Below, in pieces: positions 34,927-42,870 of a stretch of DNA of 42,897 nt. The position numbers were made by a program, and so were the translations under genes. The stretch is from Bacteroidales bacterium (lineage in GTDB: Bacteria > Bacteroidota > Bacteroidia > Bacteroidales > Muribaculaceae), in contig CAAFXO010000019.1 of assembly GCA_900766975.1 (NCBI GenBank), positions 1 to 42,897 of the forward strand, in the 5' to 3' direction. Each line of letters opens with the position of its first letter. Positions within the stretch are counted from its first letter, which is position 1. A model generated the notes under the pieces. It was given only the letters and a program-made list of their open reading frames with translations. It searched no databases and was not told where the DNA came from.

Positions 34927-35861
34927 CAGCCCGACTGCGCGATGCCGGTGCCCTCGTCGTCGGAGTGGCTGCAGCCGCCCCGGTCGATGATGCCACCTGC
35001 CGACGCTTCGACTCCTGGCTCGCCCGGGGAGATAATGCCGGCATGCAATATATGGCACATCATCGCGCCATTCGCTTCGACCCGCGGCTCCTCTTGGAGA
35101 GGGGTGCCCGCTCCATCATCTCCATGGCTTTCTCTTACGCCTCACCTCGCCGACGTGACCCACAGCTGCCTCGCATCTCGGCATACGCACTCCTCCCCGA
35201 CTATCATATCCTCATCAAGTCGAGTATACGCCAAGCCATCTCCTCGATCATGCCGGGAGATGAGAATGAAGATTGGCGCATCTGTGTCGACTCGGCACCC
35301 ATCTTCGAGCGATATTGGGCACAGCGTGCCGGCATCGGCGTCAGAGGCGATAATGGCAATATCATCATCCCCGGGGTCGGAAGCGAGGTAATCCTCGCCG
35401 AGGTGGTGACCACTCTCGATCTTATCGCCGACACTCCCACCATGGAGGGATGTATGCATTGCGGCGCTTGCCGCCGGGCTTGCCCCGACCGGGCACTCCG
35501 CGAAGATGGCACCATCGACTGCCATCACTGCCTGAGTTACCTCACCATCGAGCATCGCGGCGAATGGAGCGACCCACGCCATATCCACGCCATGCACACC
35601 CCCGAAGGCCGAAATACACTCTTCGGTTGCGACCGCTGTGTCAAGGTATGCACCATGCATCGTCCCAACTCCGAAGCTCACCTCCCGACTCCCATCGCCG
35701 AGCCTATTGAGGAGATACTCTCCCTGTCCCCGGAGCATATCATAACTCCCTCCGAAGGCCTCCGCAGAATACTCCGTCACAGCTCGCTGAGTCGCGCCAA
35801 AATGACTGACCTGACTCGCAACGCTCGCAACATCGAAAGTAGTCAAAATATAAAAAAATAG
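34890..35861 (+). CDS. queG: Epoxyqueuosine reductase
   Basis: Reduces epoxyqueuosine to queuosine in tRNA, the last step of the pathway, using cobalamin and two [4Fe-4S] clusters. The cluster motifs CMHCGACRRACP and CDRCVKVC, with CHHC between, are clear. ISMAFSY and DSAPIFERYWAQRAGIG are family signatures. The protein is shorter than E. coli QueG and lacks most of the C-terminal HEAT-like part, as often in this phylum. ATGs at 34836, 34875 and 34890 are in frame; the last gives the least overlap with rnhA (37 bases). Confidence 0.92.
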   Translation: MGGNPGRFQQEITARLRDAGALVVGVAAAAPVDDATCRRFDSWLARGDNAGMQYMAHHRAIRFDPRLLLERGARSIISMAFSYASPRRRDPQLPRISAYALLPDYHILIKSSIRQAISSIMPGDENEDWRICVDSAPIFERYWAQRAGIGVRGDNGNIIIPGVGSEVILAEVVTTLDLIADTPTMEGCMHCGACRRACPDRALREDGTIDCHHCLSYLTIEHRGEWSDPRHIHAMHTPEGRNTLFGCDRCVKVCTMHRPNSEAHLPTPIAEPIEEILSLSPEHIITPSEGLRRILRHSSLSRAKMTDLTRNARNIESSQNIKK

Positions 35862-35870
35862 AGGCGCATG

Positions 35871-35902
35871 TTCGCTTTTTTCATTTTAAAGAGTTAACTT
35901 TG
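35871..35902 (+). promoter_or_regulatory. Promoter of rnpA
   Basis: TTCG (35871-35874, one base off TTTG), 20 bases, TAACTTTG (35895-35902), full -7 consensus. The start of transcription would be near 35907, which decides the start codon of rnpA. Confidence 0.6.
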
Positions 35903-35927
35903 CATCATGATAGAGAGAAAACTTAAT

Positions 35928-36395
35928 ATGGGCAAGCCTGAAAAGTTGCGTCATAAGGCTCTTATCGACGCCGCTTTCACCATGGGCAAAACCATCTATG
36001 ACTACCCTCTCAGAGCCACCTACCGCATCCTCTCTCCCCAAGAGATGAGCGACTCCTTCCGCCTCGATGTGCCCAAGGGCATCGGCGCTGTCCAAATGCT
36101 CATCACTGTCCCCAAGAAGAAACTTAGACATGCTGTCGACCGTGTCACCATGAGACGTCGGATCCGCGAAGCCTACCGCCTCAACCGACTCCCTCTGCGC
36201 GACGCCATCGAACATAACCCTGAAGCCCGATCCATCAGCATCGCATTCATATATCTTCACAACGACCTCACATCATACGCCAATATCGAACGTAAGATGC
36301 GTAACATCCTCTCCAAAATCGCTGCCAAAGTCGACCGACAACTACCGCCTACCACCGACACCGCCGGCGAAAATATCAATCCTATCGACAACTGA
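35928..36395 (+). CDS. rnpA: Ribonuclease P protein component
   Basis: Protein subunit of RNase P, which cuts the 5-prime leader of tRNAs. The basic signature HAVDRVTMRRRIREAYRLNR is diagnostic. ATG codons occur at 35907 and 35928; the first coincides with the predicted transcript start, so 35928 (MGKPEKLRHKALID) is preferred. The C-terminal 30 residues are polar and not conserved. The pair rnpA-yidD is a classic arrangement; rpmH is not in front of it here. Confidence 0.92.
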   Translation: MGKPEKLRHKALIDAAFTMGKTIYDYPLRATYRILSPQEMSDSFRLDVPKGIGAVQMLITVPKKKLRHAVDRVTMRRRIREAYRLNRLPLRDAIEHNPEARSISIAFIYLHNDLTSYANIERKMRNILSKIAAKVDRQLPPTTDTAGENINPIDN

Positions 36396-36412
36396 AGATC
36401 TTATTTCCAATC

Positions 36413-36661
36413 ATGTCTCATCCTCTCCGAACATTAGCAATATTACCCATACGTTTCTATCAACTTTGCATCTCTCCGATGCTCCCGGCATCTTGCCGAT
36501 ATACTCCGACTTGTAGCCAATACGCAATCGAGGCTATCCGCATACATGGCATCTTCAAGGGCTCCCGGCTCGCCATTAAGCGTATCGCCCGTTGTCACCC
36601 CTGGGGCGGATTCGGTTACGACCCCGTACCTCCCGCTCATAGCAAATCTCAGAACAATTGA
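36413..36661 (+). CDS. yidD: Membrane protein insertion efficiency factor YidD
   Basis: A small membrane-associated protein that helps YidC-dependent insertion. All 82 residues fit: LPASCRYTPTCSQYAIEAI with its three cysteines and CHPWGGFGYDPVP at the end are the hallmark. It starts 17 bases after rnpA. Confidence 0.94.
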   Translation: MSHPLRTLAILPIRFYQLCISPMLPASCRYTPTCSQYAIEAIRIHGIFKGSRLAIKRIARCHPWGGFGYDPVPPAHSKSQNN

Positions 36662-36758
36662 GAAGCATCCGTAGTTATAACTTTAGAACATCTCTTCCTG
36701 TTCAGGAATCCGCATTATTATCTTAGATTGTTTTTCAGGTAAATAAATTTTGACTATT

Positions 36759-37400
36759 ATGAAAATCATTGACATTCATACCCATAACACACTGCCTCAA
36801 CCCAATGCTATTGAGGCTATCTGCATCAAGAATGACACTCCCTCTCCCACACTCGAGAAGGGACAACTATACAGCGTCGGCATCCACCCCTGGGACACTG
36901 TCGGCGACATCACCCCCGCCACCTTCGAGCGGCTCGACCGACTCGCCGAAGAGTCCGGGGTAGTGGCTGTCGGCGAGTGTGGCATCGACCTCACTCCTCA
37001 TGGAGGACCCATGTTCCGCCAAATCCAAATCTTCAAGCACCATATCGACCTATCCGAGCGCCTCTCCAAGCCCTTGGTGGTCCATAACGTCAAGAGCCAC
37101 GACATCATCGTCGGGGCTCGAAAAGACCTCAAGCCGACGCAAAATTGGGCTATCCATGGCTTCCGCGGCAAACCGGAAGTGGCGGCTATGCTTATACGCT
37201 GCGGCTGCTTCCTCTCTTTCGGCGAACTCTTCAACGCCGACACCATACGCATGGTACCCGCCGACCATATCCTCGCCGAAACCGACAACTCATCTCTCTC
37301 TATCGAAGAGATAATATACCAACTTTCTCGTGCTCGCGGCGAAGACCTCTCCGAGATCATCCCCGCCAACACCCACCGCTTTTTAGAACGCGCGCTCTAA
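36759..37400 (+). CDS. TatD-family metal-dependent hydrolase
   Basis: A TIM-barrel metallohydrolase of 213 residues with the TatD metal ligands: DIHTHN at the N-terminus, GECGID, VVHNVKSH, the AIHGFRG histidine and ETDN. TatD proteins act as nucleases or deaminase-like hydrolases; the true substrate is not known. At 213 residues it is shorter than E. coli TatD (260). ATG at 36759; an in-frame TTG at 36750 is less likely. The last six codons contain the AGAACGCGCGCTCTAAA version of the recurring motif. Confidence 0.88.
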   Translation: MKIIDIHTHNTLPQPNAIEAICIKNDTPSPTLEKGQLYSVGIHPWDTVGDITPATFERLDRLAEESGVVAVGECGIDLTPHGGPMFRQIQIFKHHIDLSERLSKPLVVHNVKSHDIIVGARKDLKPTQNWAIHGFRGKPEVAAMLIRCGCFLSFGELFNADTIRMVPADHILAETDNSSLSIEEIIYQLSRARGEDLSEIIPANTHRFLERAL

Positions 37401-37401
37401 A
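37385..37401. repeat. AGAACGCGCGCTCTAAA motif at the end of the TatD-like gene
   Basis: A longer variant of the recurring motif, with the flanking T/A bases nearly completing a palindrome. Part of it codes for the C-terminal LERAL and the stop codon. Confidence 0.3.
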
Positions 37402-37504
37402 CCTTGACAACTAATTATAATCTAATTATCGAGCCTGCGGCTCTTTTTCCTCTCTTCACTAAAATTATATCGTCAGACAGCAACAGTTTGTCGTAATTTT
37501 TTGC

Positions 37505-37512
37505 TAAATTTG
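37505..37512 (+). promoter_or_regulatory. -7 box directly before the PCMD gene
   Basis: TAAATTTG, full consensus, only 7 bases before the ATG at 37520. The upstream TTTG (37487-37490) is spaced by 14 bases, too few, so the -33 part is uncertain. The transcript would be nearly leaderless. Confidence 0.5.
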
Positions 37513-37519
37513 CAACATT

Positions 37520-38479
37520 ATGCGTAAACTGAACATATTAGTCCTGTCACTGCTTTCCCTTATCTCCGGCACACAGGCATCCGCTCTCACTCTTGAGAAA
37601 ATAAAATATGGCGATTTCTCCAACTGGGTGACTCGCCACATTTCCGAGTCTTCTGCCATCGGCGGCAAGAAGAAAACCATCTACGCCATCGGTCCGACCA
37701 CGACGATCGAGGGCAATAAGGCATATTCCAATATGGGAGGCTCTCCCTGGGCCACCAGCAATGTCTATGCCAAGGTGATGGGTATCAGCAAGGCCACCAA
37801 CTCGGTGGAGCCGGCTGTGATCAATGGCAATAAGATGGCGAAACTCACCACCAAGATCGAGGAGGTGAAAGTCCTCAAGATGATCGATATGGAGGTGATG
37901 GTCACCGGCACCCTCTTCTTGGGCAAGGTCCGCGAGCCGATCTCGTCGACCAGCAGCCCCTACTCCAAGATGGAGATGGGTATGCCCTACACCAAGCGCC
38001 CCAAGGCATTGGTGTATGATGTCAAGGTCGATATGCCCAATGTCAACACTCGCATCAAAGCCTCCGGCACCGGCGCCAAAAAGACTCTCCAAGGTCGCGA
38101 CCAAGCCGAAGTATATGTCATCCTCCAGAAGCGCTGGGAAGATGCCAAGGGCAATATCCACGCTCTCCGCGTCGGCACAGGCCGCGAACGCTTCAACAGA
38201 AGCGTGCCTCTGACCAAAGGTCATCAGCTCACCATCCATTATGGCGATATCACCGGCCAGTCTTTCTACAAGTCGTATATGGGCCTGCTCAGCGGCAAAA
38301 AGGCTTATTATGCCTACAACTCCAAGGGTAAACTCGTGCCCGTACAGGAGGAGGGTTGGGCTCCCGCTGATGCCACTCCGACTCATGTGCTCGTCATGGC
38401 TTCCACCACTTGCGGCGAGGCTTTCGTCGGCACTGTCGGCATCACCATGTATGTCGATAATTTCGCTTTCGGCTTCTAA
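37520..38479 (+). CDS. Exported protein with a PCMD (putative carbohydrate metabolism) domain
   Basis: 319 residues starting with a signal peptide (MRKLNILVLSLLSLISGTQASA, cleavage near residue 22). No lipobox cysteine, so probably periplasmic or secreted. The mature part is beta-rich, and the GDFSNWVTRHI start and TMYVDNFAFGF end fit the PCMD domain of Bacteroidetes surface proteins, which is thought to be a beta-sandwich of unproven carbohydrate role. No SusC/SusD genes or glycosidases are adjacent, so context gives no substrate. Confidence 0.75.
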   Translation: MRKLNILVLSLLSLISGTQASALTLEKIKYGDFSNWVTRHISESSAIGGKKKTIYAIGPTTTIEGNKAYSNMGGSPWATSNVYAKVMGISKATNSVEPAVINGNKMAKLTTKIEEVKVLKMIDMEVMVTGTLFLGKVREPISSTSSPYSKMEMGMPYTKRPKALVYDVKVDMPNVNTRIKASGTGAKKTLQGRDQAEVYVILQKRWEDAKGNIHALRVGTGRERFNRSVPLTKGHQLTIHYGDITGQSFYKSYMGLLSGKKAYYAYNSKGKLVPVQEEGWAPADATPTHVLVMASTTCGEAFVGTVGITMYVDNFAFGF

Positions 38480-38500
38480 TCATCATTCAATCCGCTAATC

Positions 38501-39259
38501 ATGAAAATAGCTCTTATCGGATATGGCAAGATGGGTCATATGATCGAACGCATCGCTCTGGAGCGTGGCAATGAGATCACCTGCCGTATCGATCTGAACA
38601 ATATCAAGGACTTCGATTCGGAGGCTTTCCGCAGTTCGGATGTCGCCATCGAGTTTACCACACCCTCCACAGCCGTTGACAATGTGTTGCGCTGCTTCCG
38701 GGCAGGAGTGCCTGTGGTGAGTGGCACCACAGGTTGGACTCAACACCTCGACCGTATGCACGAACTCTGCGACCGCGGTGAAGGCACACTCCTCTGGGCT
38801 TCCAATTTCTCAATCGGCGTCAACATCTTCATGGCGATCAATAAATATCTCGCCGGCATTATGGAGAGTTTCAAGGATTACACCCCCTCGATGACCGAAG
38901 TCCATCATATCCACAAACTCGATCACCCCTCGGGCACAGCTCTGACCTTGGCGCAGCAGATCATCGACTCTTCATCGCGCCTCCAACGCTGGGCAGAGCC
39001 GCAAGAGGGTAGTAGTGCCGCCGATGCTCCTGCCGACACTCTGATGATCGACCATGAGCGACGCGGCGAAGTGCCCGGCATCCACACCATCACCTGGGAT
39101 AGCCCCTGCGATGAGATCGTCATCACCCACTCCGCCAAGTCGCGCGAAGGATTCGCCCTCGGCGCCGTAATCGCCGCCGAATGGCTCGCCGGTAAAGCCG
39201 GCTGGCACACCATGCCCGAAGTCCTGACTGATATAACCCATCAAGACATCTTCAAATGA
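38501..39259 (+). CDS. dapB: 4-hydroxy-tetrahydrodipicolinate reductase
   Basis: A reductase of the diaminopimelate/lysine pathway, using NAD(P)H. The nucleotide-binding IGYGKMGHMIE (about 5-15) is clear; EVHHIHKLDHPSGTAL carries the catalytic His and Lys region, and SGTTGW is also typical. It supplies mDAP to MurE. It ends in a 4-base overlap with lepB. Confidence 0.95.
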   Translation: MKIALIGYGKMGHMIERIALERGNEITCRIDLNNIKDFDSEAFRSSDVAIEFTTPSTAVDNVLRCFRAGVPVVSGTTGWTQHLDRMHELCDRGEGTLLWASNFSIGVNIFMAINKYLAGIMESFKDYTPSMTEVHHIHKLDHPSGTALTLAQQIIDSSSRLQRWAEPQEGSSAADAPADTLMIDHERRGEVPGIHTITWDSPCDEIVITHSAKSREGFALGAVIAAEWLAGKAGWHTMPEVLTDITHQDIFK

Positions 39260-40734
39260 CCTCTAATAAAATACCTGTCGATACACCACAAAAGCCCGAA
39301 TTGGAGTCTACTGCACAGACTCCTAAGTCTTTCGGTGAGCGTCTCCGTGCCGTCAAACCGACTCGTTGGATCCGGTTTGCCGTCGTGTCTCTCATCTTCT
39401 TCGGGTGGGTGGTGCTTATGGGCAACCCCTGGCTTCTGCTCATCTATCCCCTCCTGTTCGACATCTATCTCACCCAGTATATACCCTACAGCTGGTGGAA
39501 GACGCGTCCCAACCCGACGCGCACCATCATGGCATGGGTCGATGCCATCGTCTATGCCTTGGTGCTGATCTATTTCCTCTTCGCCTTCGTAGGGCAGCAG
39601 TATGAGATACCCTCCTCAAGCCTTGAGAAGTCGCTCTTGGTGGGCGACCGCCTTTGGGTCGACAAGACTGTCTATGGCGCGCGAGTGCCCCAGACTCCCA
39701 TACATTTCCCATTGGCTCAGCACACCCTCCCGCTGCTCAACTGCAAGAGTTATGTCGACAAGCCTCAACTCGAGTATCACCGAATCCCGGGTCGCCGCAG
39801 CGTGGAGCGTGGTGATATCGTTGTATTCAATTTCCCCAATGGCGACACTGTGGCTCTCAACACCGGAGCTCGCGATTATTACCAGGTGGTATACGATCTG
39901 CAACGCCAAGGAGTCGAGCAGCCACGCCAATATATCGCCGACCACCCCGAACTCTTCGGCAAGGTGGTGTGGCGTCCCGTCGATCGCCGCGAGAATTATG
40001 TGAAGCGTGTCGTCGGACTCCCCGGCGAGCGTCTCCGCATCGCTCATGACATCATCTATATCAATGGCAAGGCAATCGCCGAACCGGAAAATGTGCAATA
40101 TAATTACATCATCCCGGTCAAGTCGCGCATCAATCCCTACGATCTTCGCGATCTGGGTCTCCGACTCGAAGATATCGCCAATCAGCCGATGGATATCTCC
40201 GGCACGTTGGTCTATGATCTCCCACTCACTGCCGCAATGAAGGCTGAGTTAGAGAAGCGTCCCGAGATCGCCGGCAAGTTCGTGCGCGAAGCCGATGCCG
40301 GCCTCTTCGACCTCGGCGGCGTGTTCCCTCTCGGCAATGACTATGGCTGGACTCGCCCCGATATGGGTGAGTTCTGGATCCCTCAACGTGGCTCTACACT
40401 CCATCTTACTCTCGATAATCTCCCCATCTATAGCCGCGCCATCTCCGTATATGAGGGCAATGACCTCAAGGTGGAGGGTGGCAAAATATTTATCAATGGC
40501 GAGCAGACCGAGTATTATACCTTCAAGATGGATTATTACTGGATGATGGGCGACAACCGCGACCGCAGTCTCGATTCCCGTTATTGGGGATTCGTGCCTG
40601 AGGATCACGTGGTCGGCTCTCCGGTGTTCATCATCCTTTCGCTCGATCAAGACCGTGGCTGGACCGAGGGCAAGATTCGCACCGACCGCTTCTTCCGCTC
40701 TCCCAACCCCGACAAGAGCGCCAAGAAATGGTAA
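39256..40734 (+). CDS. lepB: Signal peptidase I
   Basis: Cleaves signal peptides of exported proteins at the outer face of the inner membrane. Hydrophobic segments lie at about 38-78 and 91-112. The catalytic Ser is S122 in EIPSSSLEKSLLVGD and the general base K250 in ENYVKRVVGLPGE; GDNRDRSLDSRYWG is box E. At 492 residues it is long, with an insertion of over 100 residues between boxes D and E, usual in Bacteroidales. Confidence 0.94.
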   Translation: MTSNKIPVDTPQKPELESTAQTPKSFGERLRAVKPTRWIRFAVVSLIFFGWVVLMGNPWLLLIYPLLFDIYLTQYIPYSWWKTRPNPTRTIMAWVDAIVYALVLIYFLFAFVGQQYEIPSSSLEKSLLVGDRLWVDKTVYGARVPQTPIHFPLAQHTLPLLNCKSYVDKPQLEYHRIPGRRSVERGDIVVFNFPNGDTVALNTGARDYYQVVYDLQRQGVEQPRQYIADHPELFGKVVWRPVDRRENYVKRVVGLPGERLRIAHDIIYINGKAIAEPENVQYNYIIPVKSRINPYDLRDLGLRLEDIANQPMDISGTLVYDLPLTAAMKAELEKRPEIAGKFVREADAGLFDLGGVFPLGNDYGWTRPDMGEFWIPQRGSTLHLTLDNLPIYSRAISVYEGNDLKVEGGKIFINGEQTEYYTFKMDYYWMMGDNRDRSLDSRYWGFVPEDHVVGSPVFIILSLDQDRGWTEGKIRTDRFFRSPNPDKSAKKW

Positions 40735-41261
40735 CACCCCTCACCACCACCCTCCGATGGGTGGAAACCTACTTAGATAAGCTAAGCCGTGGCGCAGACG
40801 ATATCTCCGCTCGTCGTGACGCCACCAAAGTGACAGGGGTGTCGGGCAAGGCTTTCGCCAGACTTCTGCTCCCTGACACGATCCTCACCATCCCGGTAGA
40901 AGGGGGTGCAGCCACCCTCAAGCGTCGGGATGCCTCCCCCATCCTCTCCGAGCATGGCAAGTGGAGACGCGAACATCTCGGTGCCATCCGCACCATCTAT
41001 GGCCGCGCTCCCTATTTCATCCATCTGATGCCGCGCCTCGAAGAGATCTACGACCATTCCCAAGGGATCTCCCTCGAAGAGTTCAATTCTCGACTCCTCG
41101 GCCTGGTCCTCTCGATGATCGATCGTGATGCCCTCCTACTCCGAGTGGATAATGAATCGTCTCGAAAGATTCGACTCGAGAAGCGTCTCCTGATCGATCC
41201 CGACCTCTCGATCCTCGATGCCCTGTTCCACTTGGGCAAAGAGGTGACTCTGGCTCTTTGA
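40728..41261 (+). CDS. WbqC-family protein
   Basis: A soluble protein of 177 residues. KWRREHLGAIRTIYGRAPYFIHLMPRLEEIY matches the core of the WbqC family, here shortened at the N-terminus compared with the usual 200 or more residues. Family members occur in O-antigen loci and, in Bacteroidales, downstream of lepB; no activity is established. It overlaps the end of lepB by 7 bases and so belongs to the dapB-lepB operon. Confidence 0.7.
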   Translation: MVTPLTTTLRWVETYLDKLSRGADDISARRDATKVTGVSGKAFARLLLPDTILTIPVEGGAATLKRRDASPILSEHGKWRREHLGAIRTIYGRAPYFIHLMPRLEEIYDHSQGISLEEFNSRLLGLVLSMIDRDALLLRVDNESSRKIRLEKRLLIDPDLSILDALFHLGKEVTLAL

Positions 41262-41263
41262 TA

Positions 41264-41279
41264 GATAAACTGATTTATC
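41264..41279 (+). terminator. Weak hairpin after the WbqC-family gene
   Basis: GATAAA-CTGA-TTTATC, followed by ATTTTGTCATTCTTT. AT-rich and short, so at most a weak terminator. Confidence 0.3.
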
Positions 41280-41300
41280 ATTTTGTCATTCTTTACGACT

Positions 41301-41948
41301 ATGATGCACTTACGATCCCGATTCTCTCTGATTGTCGCAATCATGGCGATGGCGATCGTCGTGTGCAGCCCCCGAGTGCAAGCGCAAGACCCGGACGACA
41401 ACGCGCCGCGTCTCGCCGTGAAAGCTTACGAAGGATATACGCATTTCGTCGATGAGTATGGCGACACGTGCCGTATGACCTATATCAAGAACATCACGGT
41501 CTATCCGCCGATGCACTTTAAGAACAAGAAGGAGGAGGAATTTTATTGGAAGACCGTGCGCGATGTCAAGCGCACCCTTCCATACGCGAAATTAGCCTTT
41601 TCCACCCTCTGCGAGACCTACGAGTATATCCAGACCATTCCCAACAAGAAAGAGCGAGAAAGACACCTTAAAACGCTCGAGAAGGACATCTTCGAGCAGT
41701 ATAAGCCGGTCATCAAAAAGATGACCAAAAATCAAGGCAAGGTGATGCTCAAACTTATCTATCGGGAGACGGATCAAACTTCGTTTAATATCGTGAAGGC
41801 GTTCCTCGGTTCGTTCCGCGCCGGCTTCTGGCAGACGTTCGGAAGATTCTTCGGCATAAACCTTCGTGCCGGATATCATCCCGACAAGAACAAGGAGGAT
41901 GCCATCATCGACCGCGTAGCCACCCTCGTGGAGCAAGGTGCTCTGTAA
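41301..41948 (+). CDS. Exported DUF4294-family protein
   Basis: 215 residues with a signal peptide (RFSLIVAIMAMAIVVCSPRVQAQ). The mature part is charged and helical and matches what I know of the DUF4294 family: DEYGDTCRMTYIKNITVYPP, LPYAKLAF and the RETDQTSFNIVKAFLGSFRAGFWQ region. Function unknown; found in most Bacteroidetes. ATG at 41301; an in-frame TTG at 41283 would lengthen the signal peptide without need. Confidence 0.78.
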   Translation: MMHLRSRFSLIVAIMAMAIVVCSPRVQAQDPDDNAPRLAVKAYEGYTHFVDEYGDTCRMTYIKNITVYPPMHFKNKKEEEFYWKTVRDVKRTLPYAKLAFSTLCETYEYIQTIPNKKERERHLKTLEKDIFEQYKPVIKKMTKNQGKVMLKLIYRETDQTSFNIVKAFLGSFRAGFWQTFGRFFGINLRAGYHPDKNKEDAIIDRVATLVEQGAL

Positions 41949-41963
41949 AAAATGGCAGGGTAG

Positions 41964-41983
41964 GGACGCAATACATCGCGTCC
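41964..41983. terminator. GC-rich hairpin between the DUF4294 and OmpA-type genes
   Basis: GGACGC-AATACATC-GCGTCC, a perfect 6-bp stem with an 8-base loop, 15 bases after the stop codon. No T-run follows. Its sequence looks like a short dispersed palindromic element. Confidence 0.45.
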
Positions 41984-42050
41984 ACAACGTATAAATTGAT
42001 TTTCAAGCAATTAACCAATATAGTACTAATCAATCAAAAACCTAAACAAA

Positions 42051-42758
42051 ATGAAGCTTTTCAAAACTTTAACAATTGGTCTGGTGAGTGTAACTCTCCT
42101 TCTCGGTACTTCCTGTAACATGTCGAACACCGGTAAGGGTGCCTTGATCGGTGGCGGTAGTGGTGCTGCTGTAGGTGCCGGTGTAGGCGCTTTGATCGGT
42201 GACGGCAAGGGTGCTGCCATCGGTGCAGGTGTCGGCGCTGCTGTAGGTGCAGGTGTCGGCGCTTTGATCGGCAACCACATGGACAAGCAGAAGAAGCAAC
42301 TCGAGGAGGAACTCGGACAGGCTGCTACTGTCGAAGAAACTACTGACCCTGAGACAGGCCTCAAGTCTATCCTCGTGACTTTCGAGGGTGGTATCCTCTT
42401 CAAGACCGGTAGCTACGAGCTCAGCAACTCAGCTAAGGCCAATCTCGCTAACTTCGCTACCAACCTCAACAGCGGTAACAACGCCAACACCAACATCGAA
42501 ATCCTCGGCTTCACCGACAACACCGGTTCGTTCGAGGTAAACGAGAAGCTCTCCAACCAGCGTGCCAACGCCGTGAAGTCTTTCATCGGTGGCAGAGGTG
42601 TCGCTTCTTCTCGTATGACTTCCAAGGGTGTGCCCATGGCTCAATACGTTGCCAGCAACGAAACTGCTGAAGGTCGCGCTCAAAACCGTCGTGTAGAGAT
42701 CTACATCACAGCCAACGAAGAGATGATCCGCCAAGCAGAAGCCGGAACACTCAAATAA
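42051..42758 (+). CDS. OmpA-family outer-membrane lipoprotein with glycine zipper
   Basis: 235 residues. A signal peptide ends at LLGTSC, so C22 is probably lipidated. Residues 28-75 are a glycine zipper with two nearly identical halves (GAAVGAGVGALIG occurs twice, from a 39-base duplication in the DNA). The C-terminal OmpA domain (about 105-225) binds peptidoglycan: TFEGGILFKTGSYEL, LGFTDNTGS and the final AEGRAQNRRVEIYI are typical. Codons are biased to those of highly expressed genes. It anchors the outer membrane to the wall. A strong terminator follows at 42781. Confidence 0.9.
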   Translation: MKLFKTLTIGLVSVTLLLGTSCNMSNTGKGALIGGGSGAAVGAGVGALIGDGKGAAIGAGVGAAVGAGVGALIGNHMDKQKKQLEEELGQAATVEETTDPETGLKSILVTFEGGILFKTGSYELSNSAKANLANFATNLNSGNNANTNIEILGFTDNTGSFEVNEKLSNQRANAVKSFIGGRGVASSRMTSKGVPMAQYVASNETAEGRAQNRRVEIYITANEEMIRQAEAGTLK

Positions 42759-42780
42759 TTCCATCCCCCCATCAAACGAA

Positions 42781-42810
42781 GAGGGTGTATCAAAATTCTG
42801 ATGCACCCTC
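42781..42810 (+). terminator. Intrinsic terminator of the OmpA-type gene
   Basis: 12-bp stem (one G-U pair), loop AAATTC, then CTTTTG. Identical to the terminator of the TPR gene at 83-112. Confidence 0.85.
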
Positions 42811-42838
42811 CTTTTGCAACCTGCTTTAAAACATAAAA

Positions 42839-42870
42839 CAAAGCCTCGACTTTCTCAAGCCGGGGCTTTG
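42839..42870 (+). terminator. Second hairpin of the right repeat copy
   Basis: 14-bp stem with one mismatch and one G-U pair, loop TCTC. Its last four bases (TTTG) are also the -33 element of the promoter at the window end. Confidence 0.6.

Noticed and set aside
37487..37512. Complete promoter with TTTG at 37487 before the PCMD gene
   Set aside because: The spacing of 14 bases is too short compared with 19-21 in the other promoters; only the -7 box is kept.
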